From CAZBWP01 sp964630265 (lineage in GTDB: Bacteria; Pseudomonadota; Alphaproteobacteria; Rhodospirillales; Defluviicoccaceae), in NCBI GenBank assembly GCA_964630265.1, contig CAZVRW010000095.1, positions 1-8,030 on the forward strand: a DNA stretch of 8,030 nucleotides, in the 5' to 3' direction. The translations under genes and the position numbers were made by a program. Of the stretch, positions 1 through 7,257 are shown one piece after another. Position 1 is the first letter of the stretch; each line of letters opens with the position of its first letter. The notes beneath the pieces were generated by a model. It did no database searches, had not been told where the DNA came from, and was given only the letters and a program-made list of their open reading frames with translations.

Positions 1-82
1 CGTCACGGACCGCAAGACCTAGCCCCAGAGTCAGCCTTTCCGCTCGCTGGTATAACGTCCTGGCCGGCGGACGCGCCCACCG

Positions 83-898
83 TCAGATGATGGCGTGGCG
101 CACCTTCGCTGACACCCACTCGCTGAACACCACGGTGGCGAGGATGACGATCAGGATCAGTGTCACCTGCGGCCAAGCCAGCACGTTCAGCGAAGCCTGC
201 AATTGCAGGCCAATGCCGCCGGCACCGACCAGGCCAAGCACCGCGCTTTCGCGGATGTTGATGTCCCAGCGGAACACCGAGATCCCCCAAAACGCCGGCG
301 CGATCTGCGGCCAAAAGCCGTAATTCAGCACCTGGGCCCGGTCCGCGCCGGTGGCCTCGATCGCCTCGATCTGGCTCGCGTCGGTCTCCTCGATCGCCTC
401 GTAAAGCAGCTTGCCGACGAAGCCGATGGAGCGCAGGCCGATGGCAAGGATGCCGGCGAGAATGCCCGGGCCGAGGATCGAGACCAGGAGCAGGGCCCAG
501 ATCAAGGAGTTGATGGACCGCGAGGCGACGATGATGAACAGCGCGATGGGCCGGACGATTAGCAGGCTCGGCGAGGTGTTGCGCGCGGCCAGGAAGGCGA
601 TGGGCGTGGCGATCGCCACGCCGAGCAGGGTGCCGAGGGTGGCGATATTGAGGGTGTCCCACAGCGGCAGCCACAGCCGCTCCATGTAGGACCAGCGGGG
701 CGGAAACATTCGGCTGCCAATGTCGGCCGCCTGCCGCGGAGCGTCGGCGACGAACAGCCAGATCGTATTCTCGGTCATCACCGTCCAGCACCAGACGGTC
801 AAGGCCACCAGCGCCAGCCAGCCGAACCAGAGCAGCAGCCGCGCCCGCGTCGTCCGCAGCCGCCAGACCTGTCCGTCCGGTGTCACGATCGTCGGCAC
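83..898 (-). CDS. phnE: PhnE-type ABC permease, second copy
   Basis: Second permease of the importer, 271 aa, paralogous to its upstream neighbour. A membrane segment lies near residues 21-41, then a loop, then the core with SRSINSLIWALLLV (126-139), coupling loop EAIEATGADRAQVLNYGFWP (178-197) and IRESAVLGLVGAGGIG. The start is a GTG one base after the phnE1 TGA, and GTGAGG at the junction can serve as ribosome site, so translation is probably coupled. The next in-frame ATG (M41) would remove the first membrane segment and is unlikely. It is the last gene seen in the cluster; the 82 bp after its TGA contain no convincing terminator or gene. Confidence 0.93.
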   Translation of the reverse strand: MPTIVTPDGQVWRLRTTRARLLLWFGWLALVALTVWCWTVMTENTIWLFVADAPRQAADIGSRMFPPRWSYMERLWLPLWDTLNIATLGTLLGVAIATPIAFLAARNTSPSLLIVRPIALFIIVASRSINSLIWALLLVSILGPGILAGILAIGLRSIGFVGKLLYEAIEETDASQIEAIEATGADRAQVLNYGFWPQIAPAFWGISVFRWDINIRESAVLGLVGAGGIGLQLQASLNVLAWPQVTLILIVILATVVFSEWVSAKVRHAII

Positions 899-899
899 C

Positions 900-1706
900 T
901 CACTGCACCCACTTGCGGACGTAGCTCGACGAGTATTCCGCCGCCATGACGATGAGGATGATGATCAAGAGGATCGCACCCGCGCTATCGTACTCATAGC
1001 GGTCGATGGCGGTGTTCAGGGTCGCCCCGATGCCGCCAGCGCCGACGATGCCGATCACCGCGGATTCCCGGAAGTTGATGTCCAGTCGATAGAGGCTGAG
1101 GCCGATCAGCCGCGGCATCACCTGTGGTTGGATCGCGTAGTTGATGAGTTGCCACCACGAGGCGCCGGTGGCGCGGATCGCCTCCGCCTGCCCCTCGTCG
1201 ATGTCCTCGATGTCCTCGGCCAGAAGCTTCGAGAGGAAGCCGATTGTGGCGAAACTCAAGGTCAGAAAGCCGGCGAAGGGCCCGAATCCGAACATCGCGA
1301 CCAGGAGGATGGCGATGATGATCTCTTGCAGCGACCGGCTGACCGCGATGATGCCGCGGCAGACGAAATAGACGGCGCGGGGGGCGATGTTGCGCGCGGC
1401 ACCGATGCCGATGGGCACCGAGATCAGCACGCCGGCGACCGTCGACGTGACGGTCATCGTCAGGCTTTCGATCAGCCCCTGGCGGATGTCCACCCAGCGA
1501 CTGGAAAAATCCGGCTGGAGAAAACCGAGCACGAAGCGCCAGCCGCGGTCGAGGCCGTCCCAGACGCGGAGCCAGTTGATCTCGACCGTCCCCGCCGCCA
1601 GGACCAGATAGACGGCCGCGGCGATCCAGATGGCATAGCGCCAACGCGCATCGCGGATCATCGTCGGCGGCCGACGCCAAGTGCGCGGAAAGGCGGTTTC
1701 GGTCAT
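900..1706 (-). CDS. phnE: PhnE-type ABC permease, first copy
   Basis: Inner-membrane permease of the phosphonate/phosphite importer, 268 aa. There is one membrane segment near residues 24-41, a loop of ~40 residues likely in the periplasm, then the transport core from ~80 onward. Family marks are SRSLQEIIIAILLV (123-136), the EAA coupling loop EAIRATGASWWQLINYAIQP (175-194) that docks on PhnC, and the conserved FRESAVIGIVGAGGIG ending. The chosen ATG is 14 bp after the phnC stop and has no clear ribosome site; M16 is a possible later start that would still precede the first membrane segment. It pairs with the next gene, most likely as a heterodimer, because both have intact coupling loops and differ in sequence. 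Confidence 0.93.
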   Translation of the reverse strand: MTETAFPRTWRRPPTMIRDARWRYAIWIAAAVYLVLAAGTVEINWLRVWDGLDRGWRFVLGFLQPDFSSRWVDIRQGLIESLTMTVTSTVAGVLISVPIGIGAARNIAPRAVYFVCRGIIAVSRSLQEIIIAILLVAMFGFGPFAGFLTLSFATIGFLSKLLAEDIEDIDEGQAEAIRATGASWWQLINYAIQPQVMPRLIGLSLYRLDINFRESAVIGIVGAGGIGATLNTAIDRYEYDSAGAILLIIILIVMAAEYSSSYVRKWVQ

Positions 1707-1720
1707 GGCGCGCGGACCGC

Positions 1721-2539
1721 TCAGACGAGGCCGGCCATGCGCTTGACGGCGTCCCGCTCGGCCTCGGTGTCCTCTTCGGCGGCGCGCCGCATCGCCGTCC
1801 AGTCCTCCTCGCCATAGATGCGGGTCAGCCCTGTCGCGTCGAGGTCGCGGGGCGGGCCGTCGAACACCTGCTCGCCGGCGCGCAGACCGATGATACGCGC
1901 GGCGAACTGCTGGGCGAGGACGACATCGTGGATGTTGATGATCGCCGGCAGGCTCCGTTCGTTACAGATCTCGACGATCAGGCGCATGATCTGTCGTGAC
2001 GTCTTGGGGTCGAGGGAGGCCGTCGGCTCGTCGATCAGCAGCAACTCGGGATCCTGCGCCAGCGCCCGGGCGATGCCGACCCGTTGCCGTTGCCCGCCGG
2101 AGAGCGCGTCGGCGCGCTTGTCGGCCTGGTCCATGAGGCCGACCCGATCGAGCAGGCGATAGGCGTTCTCGATGTCCGTTGTCGGGAAGCGGCGGAGAAA
2201 ACTGCGCCAGAAGGGCACGTAGCCGAGCCGGCCGGAGAGGACGTTCTCCATCACCGTCAGCCGTTCGACCAGGGCGAACTCCTGGAAGATCATGCCGATC
2301 CGCCGCCGCGCGCGCCTGAGCCCCGACGCCGGCAGGGCCGTGACGTCGAGATCGTTCAGCAGCACCCGCCCGGACGTCGGCTCCACCAGTCGGTTGACGC
2401 AGCGGATCAGCGTCGATTTGCCGGCGCCCGACGGGCCGATCAGGCCGACCACTTCGCCCTGCGGCACCTCAAAGCTGACGTTGGTGAGCGCCCGGTCGCC
2501 GGTGGCGTAGACCTTGGTCAGCTTTTCGACGGTCAGCAT
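1721..2539 (-). CDS. phnC: PhnC-type ABC transporter ATPase
   Basis: ATP-binding subunit, 272 aa, that powers uptake through the PhnE permeases from the cytoplasmic side of the inner membrane. All ABC motifs are intact: Walker A GPSGAGKST (35-43), Q-loop Q86, signature LSGGQRQR (146-153), Walker B LLLIDE (166-171) with catalytic E171, D-loop SLDP (175-178), and H-loop H204. The stretch GRLGYVPFWRSFLRRF (103-118) is typical of the PhnC subfamily and separates it from generic importer ATPases. The last ~30 residues are a charged, Glu-rich tail (EEDTEAERDAVKR). The start ATG has GAGG about ten bases upstream. The stop lies 14 bp before phnE1. The gene follows phnD, giving the order D-C-E-E rather than the C-D-E-E order seen in many bacteria. 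Confidence 0.94.
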   Translation of the reverse strand: MLTVEKLTKVYATGDRALTNVSFEVPQGEVVGLIGPSGAGKSTLIRCVNRLVEPTSGRVLLNDLDVTALPASGLRRARRRIGMIFQEFALVERLTVMENVLSGRLGYVPFWRSFLRRFPTTDIENAYRLLDRVGLMDQADKRADALSGGQRQRVGIARALAQDPELLLIDEPTASLDPKTSRQIMRLIVEICNERSLPAIINIHDVVLAQQFAARIIGLRAGEQVFDGPPRDLDATGLTRIYGEEDWTAMRRAAEEDTEAERDAVKRMAGLV

Positions 2540-2562
2540 GGACGCACCCTCACGGCGAAAGA

Positions 2563-2581
2563 CGCGGGCTCGCCGCCCGCG
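2563..2581 (-). promoter_or_regulatory. GC hairpin between phnD and phnC
   Basis: A perfect 7-bp inverted repeat, CGCGGGC (2563-2569) and GCCCGCG (2575-2581) with a 5-base loop, lies in the 64-bp gap between phnD and phnC. On the minus strand it is followed by TCTTTC, a poor U-tract. It could act as a leaky terminator or as a 3' stem protecting the phnD message, either of which would give more binding protein than ATPase and permease, as in many ABC import operons. The phnC ribosome site (GAGG) lies downstream of the hairpin and stays free. Confidence 0.5.
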
Positions 2582-2603
2582 CCCCGCGCCTCACGCAGAC
2601 CGA

Positions 2604-3554
2604 TCAATTGCAGGTGTACGAGACGCCGTTGGCCTCGTCGATGGTCCGGATCACCGCCCAGTGCTCCTTGAAGGTGATCGGAATGAACTGGGCCTCGCCC
2701 GACTTGGAGAACTCTTCCTCCAGCGACGACCCCTCCCATTCGAAGGTGGCAAAGGCCTCCTTGATCTTCTCCTGGAGTTCCGGCGTCAGGTTGTGGGCGA
2801 TGCCATAGCCGGTTGTCGGGAAGGTCTGCGACTTGTAGAGGGACAGGATCTGGTCTTCCTTGACCACGTCGCGCGAGATCATCCGGCTCAGGACCGAATT
2901 AGCGATGGACGCGGCCAGGTAGTCCTTGTTGGCAACGCCGAGGACGGAGTTGTCATGCTTGCCGGAGAACTGCGGCTCAAAATCGCGCCCGGCCTCCATG
3001 TTGAATTCGGCCTTGAGCAACGCCGACGGCGCCTTGAAACCCGAATTGGAGGTTTCCGCCGTAAACGCCAAGCTCTTGCCCTTGATATCCTCGATCGTCT
3101 CGATGCCCGAGCCCGGATAGGTGATGATCTCCATCTCGTAGCCGAACGAACCGTCGGCCGACGCCATCATGGTGAACGGCCGGAAGCCGGCGCAGGCCAC
3201 GGCGAGCGGGTTGGAGCCGGTGTTGAAGCCGGCGATGTGCAGCCGGCCGGCGCGCATCGCCTCGATCTGGGCGGCGTTGGACTGCACCGGGAAGAATTGG
3301 ACCTTCTTGCCGGTCACCGCGGCCAGGTGGTCGAGAAAGTCCGACCAGGCTTCGGCGTAGACGGCCGGATCCTCGACCGGCGTGTAGGCGAAGATCAGCG
3401 TATTGGGGTCGACCAGCTTCGCCGGATCGGTAGGGATGTCGGCGATCAGGTCGCCGTCGGCATCGGTGTAGCGGCTGTCGAGCTTGAACTCGGCCAAGGC
3501 TTGGCCGGAGACCAGCAGCAGCAGCGCGGCAAGGACGGACGCGAGTCGTGTCAT
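2604..3554 (-). CDS. phnD: PhnD-family phosphonate/phosphite-binding periplasmic protein
   Basis: Solute-binding protein of a phosphonate/phosphite-type ABC importer, 316 aa, a normal length. Residues 1-21 form a signal peptide cleaved at ALA|EF, and there is no lipobox, so it should be soluble in the periplasm. The family core starts at IFAYTPVEDPAVY (~54-66). The phosphoryl-binding loop is TSNSGFKAP (168-176), matching the S/T-x-S-G loop of PhnD, and GKHDNSVLGVAN (198-209) carries the conserved His-Asp. C121 and C315 are the only cysteines of the mature protein and could form a disulfide. An acidic DADGDLIAD segment (31-39) precedes the core. The gene opens the importer cluster, preceded by AGGA ten bases before the ATG. 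No C-P bond or phosphite enzyme is nearby, so the ligand (phosphonate, phosphite or phosphate) is undetermined. Confidence 0.92.
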   Translation of the reverse strand: MTRLASVLAALLLLVSGQALAEFKLDSRYTDADGDLIADIPTDPAKLVDPNTLIFAYTPVEDPAVYAEAWSDFLDHLAAVTGKKVQFFPVQSNAAQIEAMRAGRLHIAGFNTGSNPLAVACAGFRPFTMMASADGSFGYEMEIITYPGSGIETIEDIKGKSLAFTAETSNSGFKAPSALLKAEFNMEAGRDFEPQFSGKHDNSVLGVANKDYLAASIANSVLSRMISRDVVKEDQILSLYKSQTFPTTGYGIAHNLTPELQEKIKEAFATFEWEGSSLEEEFSKSGEAQFIPITFKEHWAVIRTIDEANGVSYTCN

Positions 3555-3628
3555 GGCAAGCTAATCCTGTTTCTTGGAACGACTCCGCGACACTTAGCAG
3601 TCCGAAGCTGCCGAAATGTTGCTTTTTT

Positions 3629-3646
3629 TTTACAATTCGATGAAAC
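3629..3646 (-). promoter_or_regulatory. Candidate Pho-box-like site upstream of phnD
   Basis: On the minus strand the sequence reads GTTTCAT, CGAA, TTGTAAA: two half-sites 11 bases apart. Against the PhoB consensus CTGTCAT-N4-CTGTCAT I count 5/7 and 4/7 matches, so the match is weak. It is ~75 bp before the phnD start and runs straight into an A-tract (T9 on the plus strand, 3623-3631), the only strongly AT-rich stretch in the gap. A poor -10-like AACATT follows 8 bp downstream (3615-3620). The position suits control by phosphate starvation, which is usual for this transporter family, but the sequence evidence alone is thin. Confidence 0.3.
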
Positions 3647-3655
3647 CGCTCGCTC

Positions 3656-3673
3656 GCGCCGGTGAGCGCCGGT
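3656..3673. repeat. Tandem GCGCCGGT direct repeat just after the cusF stop
   Basis: GCGCCGGT occurs at 3656-3663 and 3666-3673, two bases apart, giving a 10-bp period of about one helical turn. It lies between the stop of the cusF-like gene and the AT-rich island upstream of phnD. A 5-bp GC stem (CGCTC at 3651-3655 with GAGCG at 3664-3668) overlaps it, but no T-run follows on the minus strand, so it is at best a weak terminator for the efflux operon. It could also be a protein-binding site. Function is unknown. Confidence 0.4.
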
Positions 3674-3674
3674 C

Positions 3675-4064
3675 CTACTCGGCCGCCTCCATGCCGGTGA
3701 TGAGATAGAGGCCATCGGCGCCGCGGCCGAGGGTAAAGCGAACCGGCGCCCCCTCGGCGATGCCCGCGAGATCGACGCCGTCTGCAACCTCCAGGTCCAT
3801 GGTCATGGATGGCCAGCCGATCGCCGCGATCGGCTCGTGCGAGAGATTGACCGACCTCGCCTCGCCGTCGATCGTGTTGACCACGCCCGTCCCCGTGATC
3901 GCCGCCGTGTCCGACGGCGCCGGCATGGCACCCCCGTGCATCGTGCTGTCGGCACCCCCGTGCATGGTGCCACCGGCGCCATGGCGGTGCTGGGCGACCG
4001 CCGGCAGCGCCATCGCCAGCATGACTCCGATCACCGCCGCACCACATCCGAACCGTCCGTTCAT
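3675..4064 (-). CDS. cusF: CusF-like periplasmic copper/silver-binding protein
   Basis: Small exported metallochaperone, 129 aa, expected to bind Cu(I)/Ag(I) in the periplasm and hand it to the CusB/CusA complex. Residues 1-24 form a signal peptide with an AVA|QH cleavage site. Residues 25-50 are a His/Met/Gly-rich segment (H26, H28, M34-H35, M42-H43, M47) with a repeated TMHGGA unit, which could bind extra metal. The C-terminal ~75 residues are a CusF domain with H76, W84, M87 and M89 in SHEPIAAIGWPSMTMDL, matching the His, Trp and two Met ligands of E. coli CusF. The gene starts 13 bp after the cusA stop, with a strong AGGAGAG ribosome site overlapping that TGA, so it is the last visible gene of the efflux operon. 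Its domain closely resembles the two fused to the adaptor. Confidence 0.93.
   Translation of the reverse strand: MNGRFGCGAAVIGVMLAMALPAVAQHRHGAGGTMHGGADSTMHGGAMPAPSDTAAITGTGVVNTIDGEARSVNLSHEPIAAIGWPSMTMDLEVADGVDLAGIAEGAPVRFTLGRGADGLYLITGMEAAE
3927..3969 (-). repeat. Direct repeat encoding the duplicated TMHGGA metal-rich unit
   Basis: Plus-strand GGCACCCCCGTGCAT occurs at 3927-3941 and again at 3951-3965, each followed by a near-identical four bases (CGTG and GGTG). The period is 24 bp, exactly eight codons, in the cusF-like gene. It encodes residues ~33-46, two TMHGGA units each carrying one Met-His pair. This looks like an in-frame duplication that doubles a possible metal-binding unit in the linker between signal peptide and CusF domain. 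Confidence 0.85.
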
Positions 4065-4077
4065 CGCAACTCTCTCC

Positions 4078-7000
4078 TCATTCCGCTGGGCTTCCAGAAA
4101 CGACAGGGGGCGCCGCGACCGCAGGCGCGACCGCCCTGCGGAGCACCGCCCTCTGCCAGACGAGATAGATGGCGGGGACGACGAGCAGCGTCACCACCGT
4201 CGCCGTGACCATGCCGCCCACCATCGGCGCCGCGATCCGGCGCATCACTTCCGAACCGGTGCCGGTGCCGACCATGATCGGCAACAGCCCGGCGAAAATG
4301 GTCAGCACCGTCATCAGCTTCGGGCGCAGCCGCAGCAGCGCCCCCTCGATGATGGCATCCTCCACGTCGCCGGCGCCAAGCGCGCGCCCCCGGCGGGCCG
4401 CCGTGTCGCTCCGCCGCTTCATGGCGACGTTCAAATATACGAGCATGACGATCACCGTCTCCACCGCGACCCCGGCCAAGGCAATGAAGCCGACGAGGAC
4501 GGCTACCGAGAGGTTGAAATCGAGGCCCCACAACAGCCAGACGCCGCCTGCCAGTGCCACTGGCAGCGTCGCCAGAACAATGAGCACCTCGCCCAGGCGA
4601 TGGAAGGTGAGCCAAAGCATCAGGGCGATGAGGGCGATGGTCAGCGGGGCGATGATCCCAAGCCGCGCCTCCACCCGTTGCAGATACTCGAACTGGCCCG
4701 ACCAAGAGACCGCGTATCCTGGCGGCAGCGCGACCGTGCGGGCGACGCGATCGCGGGCTTCGCGGACATAGCCGCCGAGGTCGCGGCCCGCGATGTCGAC
4801 GAAGACCCAGCCATTGAGCCTGGCATTCTCGGTGCGGATCATCCCCGGTCCGTCCTCGATGCTGATACGGGCGACGTCGCCGAGCCCGATGTGCGCGCCG
4901 CTCGGCGTAACGATCGGCAGTTGCCGCAGGGCGTCCGGGCTGTCACGCCAGTCGGCGGGGTAGCGCATGTTGACGGGAAAGCGCTCCAGGCCCTCGATGC
5001 TCTCGGTGACTTTCAGCCCGCCGACAGCGGTGCGGACGACGTCCTGCACGTCGGCAATGTTCAGCCCGTAGCGGGCTGCCCCCTCCCGGTCGATATGGAC
5101 AGTGAGGAAGCGCCCGCCCACCGGACGCTCGGCGTAGGCCGACAGCGTTGCCGGAACCTCTTTCACGACCGTCTCGATGCGCGCCGCCAGCCGGCCGATC
5201 TCCGCCAGATCGGGGCCGGATACCTTGACGCCCACCGGCGTCTTGACGCCCGTCGACAGCATGTCGAGGCGATTCTTGATCGGCATAATCCAGACGTTGG
5301 TGACCCCCGGCACCTGCACCGTGCGATCCAACTCGGCCCGGATGTCATCCATCGTCACGCCCGGCCGCCAGTCGGCACGGGGCTTCAGCGTGATGGTGGT
5401 CTCGATCATGGTCAGCGGCGCCGGATCGGTCGCCGTCTCGGCCCGGCCGACCTTGCCGTGCACATGCTCGACCTCGGGCACGGTGGCGATCAGGCGATCG
5501 GTCTGCTGCAGCACCTCCCGCGCCTTACCGATCGACACACCCGGCATCAAGCTCGGCATGTAGAGCAGGTCGCCCTCGTCCAGATCGGGCATGAACTCAC
5601 TGCCGGCGCGCGCCAGCGGCCAGGCGATGCTCGCCGCCAGCATGATGGCGAGGACGATGATCAGCCACGGCGCGGCCATCGCCGCCTTGAGGCATGGCCG
5701 ATACAGCCACATGCACGCATTGTTCAGGGGGTTGCGCTCTTCGGCGACGAGCCGGCCGCGCACGAAGTATCCCATCAACACCGGCACCAGGGTCACCGAC
5801 AAGATGGCCGCCGCCGCCATGGCGTAGGTCTTGGTGAAGGCGAGCGGCTTGAACAGGCGGCCCTCCTGCGCCTCCAGGGCGAACACCGGCAGGAAGCTCA
5901 CGGTGATGATCAGCAGCGAGAAGAACAGCGCCGGGCCCACCTCGGTCGCCGTCTCGATAACCATCCGCCAGCGATTGGCGCCGGCAGCCTCATCCTCCTG
6001 CAAGCGGCGGTGCAGGCTCTCGATCATGACGATGGCGGCATCGACCATGGCGCCGATGGCGATCGCGATCCCGCCCAACGACATGATGTTGGCGTTGATT
6101 CCCTGCGCCCGCATCACCCCGAACGCCGCCAGCACGCCCAACGGCAGCGTGATGACAATGACCAGGGACGAGCGCAGATGCAGCAGGAACGCCGCGCACA
6201 CCAGCACGACCACGAGGAACTCCTGCCCAAGCTTGTTCCAAAGGTTGTCGATGGCGCGTTGGATGAGGGCCGAGCGGTCGTAGGTGGTGACGATCTCGAC
6301 GCCGTCGGGCAGACCGCGCTCCAGTTCGGCGAGCTTCGCCGTGACCGCCTCGATGGTGGCGAGCGCGTTCTCGCCCCAGCGCATGACGATGACGCCGCCG
6401 ACCGCCTCACCCTCGCCGTCGAGTTCGCTGACACCGCGGCGGAGCTCGGGACCGACGCGGATCTCGGCCACATCCCGGAGCAGCACCGGAACGCCGGCGG
6501 GCCCGGCCTTCAGCGGGATGGCGCGCAGATCGTCGATGCTCTGGATGTAGCCCGAGGCCCGGACCATGTACTCGGCCTCGGCGAGCTCGATCACCGATCC
6601 GCCGGTCTCTTGATTGCCCCGCTGGATGGCCGCGCGCACGGTCTGCAGCGGCAAGCCGTAGGCGCGGAGCGCGTTCGGATCGACGACCACCTGATACTGT
6701 CGCACCATGCCACCGATCGTGGCCACCTCGGCGACGCCGGGCACGGTCTGCAGCTCGAACTTCAAGAACCAGTCCTGCAGCGCCCGCAACTCGCCGATGT
6801 CGTGCCGGCCGGTGCGATCGATCAGCGCATACTGATAGATCCAGCCGACCCCGGTGGCATCGGGGCCCAGCGCCGGTGTCGCCCCGGCCGGCAGGCGCGG
6901 CGTCACCTGACTCAAATACTCGAGCACCCGGCTGCGCGCCCAATAGAGGTCGGTGCCGTCCTCGAACAGCACGTAGACGAAGGAGTCACCGAAGAACGAG

Positions 7001-7254
7001 AAGCCGCGCACCGTGACCGCGCCGGGAACGGCCATCATCGCCGTGGTCAACGGATAGGTGACCTGATCCTCGACGACCTGCGGTGCCTGTCCGGGAAAGG
7101 TCGTCTTGATGATCACCTGCACGTCCGAGAGATCAGGGATCGCATCCACCGGCGTCGTCCGCACCGCCCAGAGGCCACCGCCCGTCAGGATGACGGCGAG
7201 GATGAGGACGATGAAGCGGTTGTGCACCGACCAGGCGATCAGCCGTTCGACCAT
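4078..7254 (-). CDS. cusA: CusA-like Cu(I)/Ag(I) RND efflux pump
   Basis: Inner-membrane proton-driven pump of the heavy-metal RND family, 1058 aa, close to the usual length (~1040-1050). It moves Cu(I)/Ag(I) from the periplasm or cytoplasm out through the tripartite channel. Landmarks correspond to E. coli CusA: the three-methionine site is M566 (LLYMPS), M616 (APLTMIETT) and M665 (NRLDMLSTG), matching M573/M623/M672. Proton-relay residues are D405 in GAMVDAAIVMIES, E932 and K979 (RLRPK). The membrane Met ladder is largely kept (M391/M1004, M403/M479, M410/M494). Twelve membrane segments are expected: one near residues 13-31, a group at ~340-500, one near 530, and the rest from ~868 on. The start ATG follows the cusB stop by 3 bp, with a purine-rich GGGGGGAG ribosome site inside the end of cusB. 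The monovalent-metal motifs argue against a CzcA-type Zn/Co pump. Confidence 0.96.
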   Translation of the reverse strand: MVERLIAWSVHNRFIVLILAVILTGGGLWAVRTTPVDAIPDLSDVQVIIKTTFPGQAPQVVEDQVTYPLTTAMMAVPGAVTVRGFSFFGDSFVYVLFEDGTDLYWARSRVLEYLSQVTPRLPAGATPALGPDATGVGWIYQYALIDRTGRHDIGELRALQDWFLKFELQTVPGVAEVATIGGMVRQYQVVVDPNALRAYGLPLQTVRAAIQRGNQETGGSVIELAEAEYMVRASGYIQSIDDLRAIPLKAGPAGVPVLLRDVAEIRVGPELRRGVSELDGEGEAVGGVIVMRWGENALATIEAVTAKLAELERGLPDGVEIVTTYDRSALIQRAIDNLWNKLGQEFLVVVLVCAAFLLHLRSSLVIVITLPLGVLAAFGVMRAQGINANIMSLGGIAIAIGAMVDAAIVMIESLHRRLQEDEAAGANRWRMVIETATEVGPALFFSLLIITVSFLPVFALEAQEGRLFKPLAFTKTYAMAAAAILSVTLVPVLMGYFVRGRLVAEERNPLNNACMWLYRPCLKAAMAAPWLIIVLAIMLAASIAWPLARAGSEFMPDLDEGDLLYMPSLMPGVSIGKAREVLQQTDRLIATVPEVEHVHGKVGRAETATDPAPLTMIETTITLKPRADWRPGVTMDDIRAELDRTVQVPGVTNVWIMPIKNRLDMLSTGVKTPVGVKVSGPDLAEIGRLAARIETVVKEVPATLSAYAERPVGGRFLTVHIDREGAARYGLNIADVQDVVRTAVGGLKVTESIEGLERFPVNMRYPADWRDSPDALRQLPIVTPSGAHIGLGDVARISIEDGPGMIRTENARLNGWVFVDIAGRDLGGYVREARDRVARTVALPPGYAVSWSGQFEYLQRVEARLGIIAPLTIALIALMLWLTFHRLGEVLIVLATLPVALAGGVWLLWGLDFNLSVAVLVGFIALAGVAVETVIVMLVYLNVAMKRRSDTAARRGRALGAGDVEDAIIEGALLRLRPKLMTVLTIFAGLLPIMVGTGTGSEVMRRIAAPMVGGMVTATVVTLLVVPAIYLVWQRAVLRRAVAPAVAAPPVVSGSPAE

Positions 7255-7257
7255 TGG

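Noticed and set aside
1..82. Possible terminator or start of another gene after phnE2
   Set aside because: No stable stem with a T-run on the minus strand and no convincing coding signal in this short edge segment.
3..791. Minus-strand open frame overlapping phnE2 in another frame
   Set aside because: The product is His/Arg/Pro-rich, typical of a shifted frame in GC-rich DNA, while the phnE2 frame gives a proper permease.
720..1817. Long plus-strand open frame (365 codons) opposite phnE1
   Set aside because: It is antisense to a clear PhnE permease. The translation is rich in Arg/Asp/Ala with no domain, as expected from the reverse strand of GC-rich coding DNA.
3623..3631. Run of nine T's as an intrinsic terminator on the plus strand
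   Set aside because: No plus-strand gene precedes it, and only a 4-bp stem is found upstream. It is better read as an A-tract in the phnD promoter region.
2514..3665. Long plus-strand open frame (383 codons) opposite phnD
   Set aside because: Antisense to phnD, which has a signal peptide and family motifs. The plus-strand product has low-complexity charged composition and no recognisable domain.
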